From Henricia sp. BOLD:AAB3569 (Eukaryota; Echinodermata; Asteroidea; Spinulosida; Echinasteridae): DNA of 64,000 nucleotides. Shown here piece after piece: positions 9,600-21,598 of the stretch (the stretch's first letter is position 1; every line of letters starts with the position of its first letter). Location: positions 682,001 through 746,000 of the forward strand of contig JBBELK010000550.1 of NCBI GenBank assembly GCA_037783545.1, given 5' to 3'. Below the pieces are notes generated by a model, which had not been told where the DNA came from, ran no database searches, and worked only from the letters and a program-made list of their open reading frames with translations. The translations under genes were made by a program, and so were the position numbers.

Positions 9600-11020
9600 A
9601 TAAATACCAGTTAATAAAATACTTTCAAGCTTGCATGTAATTTCTATTTAGTATGCTTTAGCCTATAGTGTTGGACTTGAATCCTAATGTCCGAATATTC
9701 GTAACCAATGCAACACTAAATCGACCCCCCTTTTTCAATTGGAAACTGTATCATGAAAAGGCGCATGGAAGCAGTTTACGGCAATTGAACGGATCCCAGC
9801 AAAAAAGACGCATTTGTTTTACGTCGGGTAAGGGCAAAAACAAACCCTAATTAACATTTGTTTTACCTGTTTGGCTATAGTTTGTAAATTACCGGAACCT
9901 AATCATTGTATACACTTGTTAAACCCTATTGATTCTCAAAGTGTTATATTAATATATTATTCTTATTAAATCACATTGTTTCTTTGTCAGTGTGATCTTG
10001 TTGGATTTTTGTTGCATTTAAAAAAAATCCGGACTTTTTAAGCAATTTACTTTTACTACGGCCAAATGGTTGATTTAAGTTTTGGGACATTGCAAATCCA
10101 ATAATACCTCCAACATATATGAGCTAAAGTATATTGGACCAAATATTGTGTACAGTAAGCACGAAATCGTGCAGTGTGAACATCATTCTACGTCAAAATT
10201 ATCCTCTTCAATTAGGCTAGCTAGATTAATCCTCTAACCGTCAATGGTATAGATTTGTACGATAAGAATATGCATTTTAAAAAATGACAGGCTAACAGTT
10301 AACGACGGTCCTTTCTCGATTAGTAACCCCGTCAAGAAAAAGCGCATGAAGTGTTTTTTCTTGGCGGTCATGAAACACGAAGTAAAAACCACAGAACCCC
10401 ATGGACTATGGCTATGCAAATTTGTTAAGTGGTTTGTAGTCAAATTCATAAGTGTGAAAGCAGGTTACAATGGGACGATTTTTGTGGTCACAGCACTCAA
10501 AATCGTGAATTTGGACGACTTTTAAAAATTTGCACCAAAAATTTGTACCAAAAATAATGCTGTTTTTTTTGCTCCTGAACGGCACATGCGTTCACCGGCT
10601 GTGACACTCAAGAATACTGTTTTGGGATGTCCCACCGTATTATATGATACAACTGAAAGCTTAAGAAATCTGAGTATTTGTTGCAATTAAATGGCCGTAG
10701 CCCAGGGACTAATATTTTAGTAGCAAAGTATGTTACTTAATTATGGGTATGCTCTCACAACATAGACAAGGCTGTACCGCGCTTCTAAGAAGGGGATATA
10801 ACACAGAACCGTGTCCGTAATCTTCCTTTGCAACTTTTACTAGACTATAGTTTACACTTGGGATACATGTACGTGTATGCTTTTAGGTTTTCAAATGGAT
10901 CGTATTTCAACCTGACTCATATAGAGAAGTCTACATCCAACTAAAGTGTGACGTAATTATGCTTTATGTATTGCATGTGAAACAAAACTCAACTAATTCC
11001 ACCATGTTAAATCCCCCTAC
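9600..11020 (-). other. Intron of unit 2
   Basis: This is intron sequence shared by all units, including ATCCGGACTTTTTAAGC, a GCACGAAATCGTGC hairpin (about 10160-10173) and GGCTGTGACACT blocks. Open frames here of 60-140 codons on both strands recur in every unit but have no splice or start context. Confidence 0.6.
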
Positions 11021-11085
11021 CTTTGATTGCAACCCGCTGTCCGGCACGGATGGTTTTTCAACTGTTGCGCTCAGTATTGATTTCT
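11021..11085 (-). CDS. Beta exon, unit 2
   Basis: Acceptor CTTCGATTTTTCAG precedes AG AAA TCA, and AAG is followed by GTAGGG. The exon is 65 nt, phase 1 to 0, and reads KSILSATVEKPS then VPDSGLQSK. The acceptor's pyrimidine tract adjoins the T-rich tail of the SINE. Confidence 0.65.
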
Positions 11086-11103
11086 CTGAAAAATCGAAGC
11101 ATA

Positions 11104-11428
11104 AAAAAAACATAATAATAATGGATTATTATATAGCGCACATGTCCACCCTGCGGGGTGCTCCCGCCGCTGTTGCCATTATTACCGCTGCCATCAGGAA
11201 ATCACCAGAACCATTTCGCTTCAACTAGGTGGCTGCTGGTCAGGCGCACAACCCTATCAGCACTCAGATTGTGGCATTCCCCCCTAACAGCTTCCCAAAT
11301 ATCGCTTGGGTTGACGAGGCAACTGGGATTAAGTGCCTTGCCCAGAAACACAGACACGTCGGTCGAAGTGGGGCTTGAACCCACAACCTCTGATTGAGAA
11401 TCCTGCTTTATACCCACTAGACCACATT
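11104..11428 (-). mobile_element. tRNA-derived SINE, family A, unit 2
   Basis: Minus-strand head: box A TGGTCTAGTGGGTATAAAGC, box B GGGTTCAAGCCCCAC, most like tRNA-Glu/Asp. A core with TTTCTGGGCAAGGCACTTAA follows, and then a tail of ATT repeats ending in T. The same SINE lies at the same place in units 2 to 8 and is absent from the cassette at 8.8 kb, so it was inserted once before the array expanded. Confidence 0.85.
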
Positions 11429-11970
11429 ATATTTTTGAAATTGTTGCATCTTTGGAAGCTTATTACACTTGGTGTCTCCTGGTAAAAGACAGCATGGAAG
11501 AAAAAGTATAGACTTAGGAATATTGCTAAGATTGGGACTGTTGCGTTTTGGTGTTTTTACCGAGCGATGTTCAATATTACATTGATTTGCAGATGACTAT
11601 CTACAGCCCACAATTTTCTAAATACCCCATATACTTCTAAAGATTTTTAGAATATGTTGCTGCAAATCACAGTGAACCGGGTCAGAGCAAGTTCACGTTA
11701 TCTTGTACCCACCTCTCGTCGTAGACGTCCCATTGTTCCTCTTTTGTTTGGACGTATTTTTGTTGGCGACTGCTCTAGTTTGTTTTGTACACTGTTCCAA
11801 ATCGCGCACCCTCTTAGCAATCGCGGACTCTATTGATCCTATTGTTAAAATAGGCCATTTTAAATGCAGAAACCCGCACGTCCACACTCACGTAACGTAA
11901 TAGGCATCTAGCGTCAATGCACTCTTTTTATAACATGTTTAATAAAAAACAAACAACCCAACAAACAAAA

Positions 11971-12595
11971 CACCAAACCATTCCGGAGCGGCTTGCCCCA
12001 ATTCACGTGATCCTGGTTGAAAAGTGGACATACCAAGTTCATGTTTCTTCGTTGGCTTACTAACACCAAACCGTCCCGTAGCAGCTTCCCCCAATTTATG
12101 TGATCCTGGTTGAAAAGTGGACACACCAAGTTCATGTTTCTTCGTTGGCTTACTAACACCAAACCATTCCGGAGCAGCTTGCCCCAATTCACGTGATCCT
12201 GGTTGAAAAGTGGACACACCAAGTTCATGTTTCTTCGTTGGCTTACTAACACCAAACCGTCCCGTAGCAGCTTCCCCCAATTTATGTGATCCTGGTTGAA
12301 AAGTGGACACACCAAGTTCATGTTTCTTCGTTGGCTTACTAACACCAAACCATTCCGGAGCAGCTTGCCCCAATTCACGTGATCCTGGTTGAAAAGTGGA
12401 CATACCAAGTTCATGTTTCTTCGTTGGCTTACTAACACCAAACCATTCCGGAGCAGCTTGCCCCAATTCACGTGATCCTGGTTGAAAAGTGGACATACCA
12501 AGTTCATGTTTCTTCGTTGGCTTACTAACACCAAGCCGTCCCGTAGCAGCTTCCCCCAATTTATGTGATCCTGGTTGAAAAGTGGACACACCAAG
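11971..12595 (-). repeat. 93-bp minisatellite overlapping the alpha donor, unit 2 (about 6.7 copies)
   Basis: Two alternating 93-bp variants occur. In the alpha reading frame they encode blocks such as SHKLGEAATGRLGVSKPTKK and SRELGQAAPEWFGVSKPTKK. The unit is exactly 31 codons, so all frames stay open. Each copy carries CTTG followed by GTATGT or GTGTGT, the same junction as the alpha donor. Confidence 0.9.
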
Positions 12596-12640
12596 TTTAT
12601 GCTTCTTCTTTAGCCTAACACGGAGGTTTGACCCTATGAC
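12592..12640 (-). CDS. Alpha exon, unit 2
   Basis: Acceptor TATTTTACTCAG precedes GTC ATA GGG, and CTT G is followed by GTGTGT. The exon is 49 nt, phase 0 to 1, and reads VIGSNLRVRLKKKHKL; the R where other units have K is a single A to G change. Further in-phase donors lie every 93 bp downstream in the minisatellite. Confidence 0.6.
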
Positions 12641-12839
12641 CTGAGTAAAATAAGAATATCATAAATACCAGGTAATAAAATACTTTCAAGCTTGCATGTA
12701 ATTTATATGCCTATAGTGTTAATATTGGACTTAAAGTCTGATTTCCTAATATTCGTAAACAATGCAACACGAAATCGACCCCCCCTTTTCAATTGGAAAC
12801 CGTATCATGAAAAGGCGCATGAAAGCAGTTTACGGCAAT

Positions 12840-13268
12840 GCATAGTTCCGAGATTGCCCAGTTAACCCCGCCCCTTAGATATTGTTGCTATGTGCTCACA
12901 AGCCATCGCAAAAAAATGGCGACACGTACGTACAAAGCAACGGGACTCGGCATGGAAAGCACAGATTCATTGGAGAAAACTCGAAGGTATTTATGTTTTA
13001 GGGTCGACAGTTGCCGTAGCACACACTGAGCGAAGGGCTAGTAATGCAGGGATGACATATATTTATAAAAATGCGCTTTCCTACCTTTGAACAGCGAATC
13101 GCCCGACATTAAAACCAAAATTCACCCAGTCACTGGCGCATACAACATACAAACTGTATGGGCAAAAACATTGCGTGATTGTGATCGATGATTGCATCAC
13201 TTTGACCTTTGTGGGCGCCGTCTGTGATTGGTCGCGGGTTCGGCTTGATTGACAGGTCGGAACTATGC
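12840..13268. mobile_element. 429-bp MITE inserted in one array unit
   Basis: Ends GCATAGTTCCGA are inverted copies. The other units read GGCAATTGAACGGATCCC uninterrupted here, whereas this unit has GGCAAT, the element, then ATTGAACGG, giving an AT duplication. The insertion is confined to this unit, so it postdates the array expansion or escaped later homogenisation. Confidence 0.85.
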
Positions 13269-14547
13269 ATTGAACGGATCCCAGCAAAAAAGAACGCATT
13301 TGTTTTACGTCGGGTAAGGGCAAAAACAAACCCTAATTAACATTTGTTTTACCTGTTTGGCTATAATTTGTAAATTACCGGAACCTAATCATTGTACACT
13401 TGTTAAACCATATTGATTCTCAAAGTGTTATATTAATACATTATTCTTATTAAATCACATTGTTTCTTTGTCAGTGTGATCTTGTTGGATTTTTGTTGCA
13501 TTTAAAAAAAATCCGGACTTTTTAAGCAATTTACTTTTACTACGGCCAAATGGTTGATTTAAGTTTTGGGACATTGCAAATCCAATAATACCTCCAACAT
13601 ATATGAGCTAAAGTATATTGGACCAAATATTGTGTACAGTAAGCACGAAATCGTGCAGTGTGAACATCTTTCTACGTCAAAATTATCCTCTTCAATTAGG
13701 CTAGCTAGATTAATCCTCTAACCGTCAATGGTATAGATTTGTACGATAAGAATATGCATTTAAAAAAATGACAGGCTAACAGTTAACGACGGTCCTTTCT
13801 CGATTAGTAATCCCGTCAAGAAAAAGCGCATGAAGTGTTTTTTCCTGGCGGTCATGAAACACGAACTAAAAACAAGAAAAAGCGCATGAAGTGTTTTTTC
13901 CTGGCGGTCATGAAACACGAACTAAAAACCACAGAACCCCATGGACTATGGCTATGCAAATTTGTTAAGTGGTTTGTAGTCAAATTCTCATCATAAGTGT
14001 GAAAGCAGGTTACAATGGGACGATTTTTGTGGTCACAGCACTCAAAATCGTGAATTTGGACGACTTTTAAAAATTTGTACCAAAAATAATGCTGTTTTTT
14101 TGCTCCTGAACGGCCAATGCGTTCACCGGCTGTGACACTTAAGAATACTGTTTTGGGATGTCCCACCGTATTATATGATACAACTGAAAGCTTAAGAAAT
14201 CTGAGTATTTGTTGCAATTAAATGGCCGTAGCCCAGGGACTAATATTTTAGTAGCAAAGTATGTTACTTAATTATGGGTATGCTCTCACAACATAGACAA
14301 GGCTGTACCGCTTCTAAGAAGGGGATATAACACAGAACCGTGTCCGTAATCTTCCTTTGCAACTTTTACTAGACTAGTTTACACTTTGGATACATGTACG
14401 TGTATGCTTTTAGGTTTTCAAATGGATCGTATTTCAACCCGACTCATATAGAGAAGTCTACATCCAACTAAAGTGTGACGTAATTATGCTTTATGTATTG
14501 CATGTGAAACAAAACTCAACTAATTCCACTATGTTAAATCCCCCTAC

Positions 14548-14612
14548 CTTTGATTGCAACCCGCTGTCCGGCACGGATGGTTTTTCAACTGTTGCGCTCA
14601 GTATTGATTTCT
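14548..14612 (-). CDS. Beta exon, unit 3
   Basis: Same 65-nt phase 1 to 0 exon as unit 2, with acceptor GATTTTTCAG and donor GTAGGG. Reads KSILSATVEKPS, VPDSGLQSK. Confidence 0.65.
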
Positions 14613-14630
14613 CTGAAAAATCGAAGCATA

Positions 14631-14955
14631 CAAAAAAACATAATAATAATGGATTATTATATAGCGCACATGTCCACCCTGCGGGGTGCTCCTGCCGCTG
14701 TTGCCATTATTACCGCTGCCATCAGGAAATCACCAGAACCATTTCGCTTCAACTAGGTGGCTGCTGGTCAGGCGCACAACCCTATCAGCACTCAGATTGT
14801 GGCATTCCCCCTAACAGCTACCCAAATATCGCTTGGGTTGACGAGGCAACTTGGATTAAGTGCCTTGCCCAGAAACACAGACACGTCGGTCGAAGTGGGG
14901 CTTGAACCCACAACCTCTGATTGGGAATCCTGCTTTATACCCACTAGACCACATT
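14631..14955 (-). mobile_element. tRNA-derived SINE, family A, unit 3
   Basis: Orthologous to the unit 2 SINE. The tRNA-like boxes are intact: TGGTCTAGTGGG and GGGTTCAAGCCCC. Confidence 0.85.
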
Positions 14956-15497
14956 ATATTTTTGAAATTGTTGCATCTTTGGAAGCTTATTACACTTGGT
15001 GTCTCCTGAGAAAAGACAGCGTGGAAGAAAAAGTATAGACTTAGGAATATTGCTAAGATTGGGACTGTTGCGTTTTGGTGTTTTTACAGAGCGATGTTCA
15101 ATATTACATTGATTTGCAGATGACTATCTACAGCCCACAATTTTCTAAATACCCCATATACTTCTAAAGATTTTTAGAATATGTTGCTGCAAATCACAGT
15201 GAACCGGGTCAGAGCAAGTTCACGTTATCTTGTACCCACCTCTCGTCGTAGACGTCCCATTGTTCCTCTTTTGTTTGGACGTATTTTTGTTGGCGACTGC
15301 TCTAGTTTGTTTTGTACACTGTTCCAAATCGCGCACCCTCTTAGCAATCGCGGACTCTATTGATCCTATTGTTAAAATAGGCCATTTTAAATGCAGAAAC
15401 CCGCACGTCCACACTCACGTAACGTAATAGGCATCTAGCGTCAACGCACTCTTTTTATAACATGTTTAATAAAAAAAAAAAACCCAACAAACAAAAC

Positions 15498-16379
15498 ACC
15501 AAACCATTCCGGAGCGGCTTGCCCCAATTCACGTGATCCTGGTTGAAAAGTGGACATACCAAGTTCATGTTTCTTCGTTGGCTTACTAACACCAAACCGT
15601 CCCGTAGCAGCTTCCCCCAATTTATGTGATCCTGGTTGAAAAGTGGACACACCAAGTTCATGTTTCTTCGTTGGCTTACTAACACCAAACCATTCCGGAG
15701 CAGCTTGCCCCAATTCACGTGATCCTGGTTGAAAAGTGGAGACACCAAGTTCATATTTCTTCGTTGGCTTACTAACACCAAACCGTCCCGTAGCAGCTTC
15801 CCCCAATTTATGTGATCCTGGTTGAAAAGTGGACACACCAAGTTCATGTTTCTTCGTTGGCTTACTAACACCAAACCATTCAGGAGCAGCTTGCCCCAAT
15901 TCACGTGATCCTGGTTGAAAAGTGGACATACCAAGTTCATGTTTCTTCGTTGGCTTACTAACACCAAACCATTCCGGAGCAGCTTGCCCCAATTCACGTG
16001 ATCCTGGTTGAAAAGTGGACATACCAAGTTCATGTTTCTTCGTTGGCTTACTAACACCAAGCCGTCCCGTAGCAGCTTCCCCCAATTTATGTGATCCAAG
16101 TTCATGTTTCTTCGTTGGCTTACTAACACCAAACCATTCAGGAGCAGCTTGCCCCAATTCACGTGATCCTGGTTGAAAAGTGGACATACCAAGTTCATGT
16201 TTCTTCGTTGGCTTACTAACACCAAACCATTCCAGAGCAGCTTGCCCCAATTCACGTGATCCTGGTTGAAAAGTGGACATACCAAGTTCATGTTTCTTCG
16301 TTGGCTTACTAACACCAAGCCGTCCCGTAGCAGCTTCCCCCAATTTATGTGATCCTGGTTGAAAAGTGGACACACCAAG
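15498..16379 (-). repeat. 93-bp minisatellite, unit 3 (about 9.5 copies, longest)
   Basis: Same two variants as unit 2, with one copy shortened by an in-frame internal deletion near 16098. Open in the alpha frame for the whole length (about 300 codons), ending in a stop only beyond the last copy. Confidence 0.9.
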
Positions 16380-16424
16380 TTTATGCTTCTTCTTTAGCTT
16401 AACACGGAGGTTTGACCCTATGAC
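16376..16424 (-). CDS. Alpha exon, unit 3
   Basis: The 49-nt phase 0 to 1 exon reads VIGSNLRVKLKKKHKL, with donor GTGTGT. It is followed by the longest minisatellite and therefore the largest choice of in-phase alternative donors. Confidence 0.6.
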
Positions 16425-17857
16425 CTGAGTAAAATAAGAATATCATAAATACCAGATAATAAAATACTTTCAAGCTTGCATGTAATTTATATGCCTATAG
16501 TGTTAATATTGGACTTAAAGTCTGATTTCCTAATATTCGTAAACAATGCAACACGAAATCGACCCCCCCTTTTCAATTGGAAACCGTATCATGAAAAGGC
16601 GCATGAAAGCAGTTTACGGCAATTGAACGGATCCCAGCAAAAAAGACGCATTTGTTTTACGTCGGGTAAGGGCAAAAACAAACCCTAATTAACATTTGTT
16701 TTACCTGTTTGGCTATAGTTTGTAAATTACCGGAACCTAATCATTGTACACTTGTTAAACCATATTGATTCTCAAAGTGTTATATTAATACATTATTCTT
16801 ATTAAATCACATTGTTTCTTTGTCAGTGTGATCTTGTTGGATTTTTGTTGCATTTAAAAAAAATCCGGACTTTTTAAGCAATTTACTTTTACTACGGCCA
16901 AACGGTTGATTTAAGTTTTGGGACATTGCAAATCCAATAATACCTCCAACATATATGAGCTAAAGTATATTGGACCAAATATTGTGTACAGTAAGCACGA
17001 AATCGTGCAGTGTGAACATCATTCTACGTCAAAATTATCCTCTTCAATTAGGCTAGCTAGATTAATCCTCTAACCGTCAATGGTATAGATTTGTACGATA
17101 AGAATATGCATTTAAAAAAATGACAGGCTAACGGTTAACGACGGTCCTTTCTCGATTAGTAACCCCGTCAAGAAAAAGCGAATGAAGTGTTTTTTCCTGG
17201 CGGTCATGAAACACGAAGTAAAAACCACAGAACCCCATGGACTATGGCTATGCAAATTTGTTAAGTGGTTTGTAGTCAAATTCTCATCATAAGTGTGAAA
17301 GCAGGTTACAATGGGACGATTTTTGTGGTCACAGCACTCAAAATCGTGAATTTGGACGAATTTTAAAAATTTGCACCAAAAATTTGTACCAAAAATAATG
17401 CTGTTTTTTGCTCCTGAACGGCACATGCGTTTACCGGCTGTGACACTTAAGAATACTGTTTTGGGATGTCCCACCGTATTATATGATACAACTGAAAGCT
17501 TAAGAAATCTGAGTATTTGTTGCAATTAAATGGCCGTAGCCCAGGGACTAATATTTTAGTAGCAAAGTATGTTACTTAATTATGGGTATGCTCTCACAAC
17601 ATAGACAAGGCTGTACCGCTTCTAAGAAGGGGATATAACACAGAACCGTGTCCGTAATCTTCCTTTGCAACTTTTACTAGACTATAGTTTACACTTTGGA
17701 TACATGTACGTGTATGCTTTTAGGTTTTCAAATGGATCGTATTTCAACCTGACTCATATAGAGAAGTCTACATCCAACTAAAGTGTGACGTAATTATGCT
17801 TTATGTATTGCATGTGAAACAAAACTCAACTAATTCCACTATGTTAAATCCCCCTAC

Positions 17858-17922
17858 CTTTGATTGCAACCCGCTGTCCGGCACGGATGGTTTTTCAACT
17901 GTTGCGCTCAGTATTGATTTCT
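17858..17922 (-). CDS. Beta exon, unit 4
   Basis: 65-nt phase 1 to 0 exon identical in sense to unit 2. The acceptor is preceded by an extended T run from the SINE tail. Confidence 0.65.
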
Positions 17923-17940
17923 CTGAAAAATCGAAGCATA

Positions 17941-18262
17941 AAAAAAAACATAATAATAATGGATTATATAGCGCACATGTCCACCCTGCGGGGTGCTCCC
18001 GCCGCTGTTGCCATTATTACCGCTGCCATCAGGAAATCACCAGAACCATTTCGCTTCAACTAGGTGGCTGCTGGTCAGGCGCACAACCCTATCAGCACTC
18101 AGATTGTGGCATTCCCCCTAACAGCTACCCAAATATCGCTTGGGTTGACGAGGCAACTTGGATTAAGTGCCTTGCCCAGAAACACAGACACGTCGGTCGA
18201 AGTGGGGCTTGAACCCACGACCTCTGATTGGGAATCCTGCTTTATACCCACTAGACCACATT
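17941..18262 (-). mobile_element. tRNA-derived SINE, family A, unit 4
   Basis: Same insertion as in unit 2, with a shorter ATT tail and a longer T run. Box B is GGGTTCAAGCCCC. Confidence 0.85.
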
Positions 18263-18805
18263 ATATTTTTGAAATTGTTGCATCTTTGGAAGCTTATTAC
18301 ACTTGGTGTCTCCTGAGAAAAGACAGCGTGGAAGAAAAAGTATAGACTTAGGAATATTGCTAAGATTGGGACTGTTGCGTTTTGGTGTTTTTACCGAGCG
18401 ATGTTCAATATTACATTGATTTGCAGATGACTATCTACAGCCCACAATTTTCTAAATACCCCATATACTTCTAAAGATTTTTAGAATATGTTGCTGCAAA
18501 TCACAGTGAACCGGGTCAGAGCAAGTTCACGTTATCTTGTACCCACCTCTCGTCGTAGAGGTCCCATTGTTCCTCTTTTGTTTGGACGTATTTTTGTTGG
18601 CGACTGCTCTAGTTTGTTTTGTACACTGTTCCAAATCGCGCACCCTCTTAGCAATCGCGGACTCTATTGATCCTATTGTTAAAATAGGCCATTTTAAATG
18701 CAGAAACCCGCACGTCCACACTCACGTAACGTAATAGGCATCTAGCGTCAATGCACTCTTTTTATAACATGTTTAATAAAAAACAAACAACCCAACAAAC
18801 AAAAC

Positions 18806-18964
18806 ACCAAACCATTCCGGAGCGGCTTGCCCCAATTCACGTGATCCTGGTTGAAAAGTGGACATACCAAGTTCATGTTTCTTCGTTGGCTTACTAACAC
18901 CAAGCCGTCCCGTAGCAGCTTCCCCCAATTTATGTGATCCTGGTTGAAAAGTGGACACACCAAG
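18806..18964 (-). repeat. 93-bp minisatellite, unit 4 (about 1.7 copies)
   Basis: Contains one copy of each variant, the short allele seen in units 4 to 8. It overlaps the alpha donor. Confidence 0.9.
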
Positions 18965-19009
18965 TTTATGCTTCTTCTTTAGCTTAACACGGAGGTTTGA
19001 CCCTATGAC
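18961..19009 (-). CDS. Alpha exon, unit 4
   Basis: 49 nt, phase 0 to 1, VIGSNLRVKLKKKHKL, acceptor TTTTACTCAG, donor GTGTGT. One further in-phase GTATGT donor lies 93 bp downstream. Confidence 0.6.
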
Positions 19010-20446
19010 CTGAGTAAAATAAGAATATCATAAATACCAGGTAATAAAATACTTTCAAGCTTGCATGTAATTGATATGCCTATAGTGTTAATATTGGACT
19101 TAAAGTCTGATTTCCTAATATTCGTAAACAATGCAACACGAAATCGACCCCCCCCCCCTTTTCAATTGGAAACCGTATCATGAAAAGGCGCATGGAAGCA
19201 GTTTACGGCAATTGAACGGATCCCAGCAAAAAGAACGCATTTGTTTTACGTCGGGTAAGGGCAAAAACAAACCCTAATTAACATTTGTTTTACCTGTTTG
19301 GCTATAGTTTGTAAATTACCGGAACCTAATCATTGTACACTTGTTAAACCATATTGATTCTCAAAGTGTTATATTAATATATTATTCTTATTAAATCACA
19401 TTGTTTCTTTGTCAGTGTGATCTTGTTGGATTTTTGTTGCATTTAAAAAAAATCCGGACTTTTTAAGCAATTTACTTTTACTACGGCCAAATGGTTGATT
19501 TAAGTTTTGGGACATTGCAAATCCAATAATACCTCTAACATATATGAGCTAAAGTATATTGGACCAAATACTGTGTACAGTAAGCACGAAATCGTGCAGT
19601 GTGAACATCATTCTACGTCAAAATTATCCTCTTCAATCAGGCTAGCTAGATTAATCCTCTAACCGTCAATGGTATAGATTTGTACGATAAGAATATGCAT
19701 TTAAAAAAATGACAGGCTAACGGTTAACGACGGTCCTTTCTCGATTAGTAACCCCGTCAAGAAAAAGCGAATGAAGTGTTTTTTCCTGGCGGTCATGAAA
19801 CACGAACTAAAAACCACAGAACCCCATGGACTATGGCTATGCAAATTTGTTAAGTGGTTTGTAGTCAAATTCTCATCATAAGTGTGAAAGCAGGTTACAA
19901 TGGGACGATTTTTGTGGTCACAGCACTCAAAATCGTGAATTTGGACGAATTTTAAAAATTTGCACCAAAAATTTGTACCAAAAATAATGCTGTTTTTTGC
20001 TCCTGAACGGCACATGCGTTTACCGGCTGTGACACTTAAGAATACTGTTTTGGGATGTCCCACCGTATTATATGATACAACTGAAAGCTTAAGAAATCTG
20101 AGTATTTGTTGCAATTAAATGGCCGTAGCCCAGGGACTAATATTTTAGTAGCAAAGTATGTTACTTAATTATGGGTATGCTCTCACAACATAGACAAGGC
20201 TGTACCGCTTCTAAGAAGGGGATATAACACAGAACCGTGTCCGTAATCTTCCTTTGCAATTTTTACTAGACTATAGTTTACACTTTGGATACATGTACGT
20301 GTATGCTTTTAGGTTTTCAAATGGATCGTATTTCAACCTGACTCATATAGAGAAGTCTACATCCAACTAAAGTGTGACGTAATTATGCTTTATGTATTGC
20401 ATGTGAAACAAAACTCAACTAATTCCACTATGTTAAATCCCCCTAC

Positions 20447-20511
20447 CTTTGATTGCAACCCGCTGTCCGGCACGGATGGTTTTTCAACTGTTGCGCTCAG
20501 TATTGATTTCT
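20447..20511 (-). CDS. Beta exon, unit 5
   Basis: 65 nt, phase 1 to 0, KSILSATVEKPS, VPDSGLQSK. Acceptor GATTTTTCAG, donor GTAGGG. Confidence 0.65.
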
Positions 20512-20529
20512 CTGAAAAATCGAAGCATA

Positions 20530-20851
20530 AAAAAAAACATAATAATAATGGATTATATAGCGCACATGTCCACCCTGCGGGGTGCTCCCGCCGCTGTTGC
20601 CATTATTACCGCTGCCATCAGGAAATCACCAGAACCATTTCGCTTCAACTAGGTGGCTGCTGGTCAGGCGCACAACCCTATCAGCACTCAGATTGTGGCA
20701 TTCCCCCTAACAGCTACCCAAATATCGCTTGGGTTGACGAGGCAACTTGGATTAAGTGCCTTGCCCAGAAACACAGACACGTCGGTCGAAGTGGGGCTTG
20801 AACCCACAACCTCTGATTGGGAATCCTGCTTTATACCCACTAGACCACATT
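20530..20851 (-). mobile_element. tRNA-derived SINE, family A, unit 5
   Basis: Same insertion as in the neighbouring units, nearly identical to unit 4. Confidence 0.85.
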
Positions 20852-21394
20852 ATATTTTTGAAATTGTTGCATCTTTGGAAGCTTATTACACTTGGTGTCT
20901 CCTGAGAAAAGACAGCGTGGAAGAAAAAGTATAGACTTAGGAATATTGCTAAGATTGGGACTGTTGCGTTTTGGTGTTTTTACCGAGCGATGTTCAATAT
21001 TACATTGATTTGCAGATGACTATCTACAGCCCACAATTTTCTAAATACCCCATATACTTCTAAAGATTTTTAGAATATGTTGCTGCAAATCACAGTGAAC
21101 CGGGTCAGAGCAAGTTCACGTTATCTTGTACCCACCTCTCGTCGTAGACGTCCCATTGTTCCTCTTTTGTTTGGACGTATTTTTGTTGGCGACTGCTCTA
21201 GTTTGTTTTGTACACTGTTCCAAATCGCGCACCCTCTTAGCAATCGCGGACTCTATTGATCCTATTGTTAAAATAGGCCATTTTAAATGCAGAAACCCGC
21301 ACGTCCACACTCACGTAACGTAATAGGCATCTAGCGTCAATGCACTCTTTTTATAACATGTTTAATAAAAAACAAACAACCCAACAAACAAAAC

Positions 21395-21553
21395 ACCAAA
21401 CCATTCCGGAGCGGCTTGCCCCAATTCACGTGATCCTGGTTGAAAAGTGGACATACCAAGTTCATGTTTCTTCGTTGGCTTACTAACACCAAGCCGTCCC
21501 GTAGCAGCTTCCCCCAATTTATGTGATCCTGGTTGAAAAGTGGACACACCAAG
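21395..21553 (-). repeat. 93-bp minisatellite, unit 5 (about 1.7 copies)
   Basis: Short allele identical to that of unit 4, overlapping the alpha donor. Confidence 0.9.
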
Positions 21554-21598
21554 TTTATGCTTCTTCTTTAGCTTAACACGGAGGTTTGACCCTATGAC
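21550..21598 (-). CDS. Alpha exon, unit 5
   Basis: 49 nt, phase 0 to 1, VIGSNLRVKLKKKHKL, donor GTGTGT. Confidence 0.6.

Noticed and set aside
11350..11425. Functional tRNA gene
   Set aside because: Box A and box B are present but the sequence continues into a SINE core and tail, recurs at the same site in seven units and does not give a clean cloverleaf.
11914..12594. 216-226-codon open frames over the 93-bp repeats as independent genes
   Set aside because: A 93-bp unit keeps every stop-free frame open, and two frames are equally long. No start context or family. Best explained as a minisatellite at the edge of a 49-nt exon.
14486..14905. 138-139-codon plus-strand frame repeated in units (begins MLYVLHVKQNS)
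   Set aside because: It runs antisense through the beta exon and then the SINE, and is repeated only because the unit is repeated. No coding evidence.
15441..16378. 307-310-codon minus-strand open frames as a new repeat protein
   Set aside because: Same reason. Only the first 49 nt have exon signals, although alternative donors could make part of it coding.
11971..16379. CRISPR-like array
   Set aside because: The repeats are contiguous 93-bp variants with no unique spacers, in a eukaryotic intron.
17112..17525. 137-codon minus-strand frame in several units (begins MQQILRFLKLSV)
   Set aside because: Intron sequence without splice context; its length varies with indels between units (105, 121 and 137 codons).
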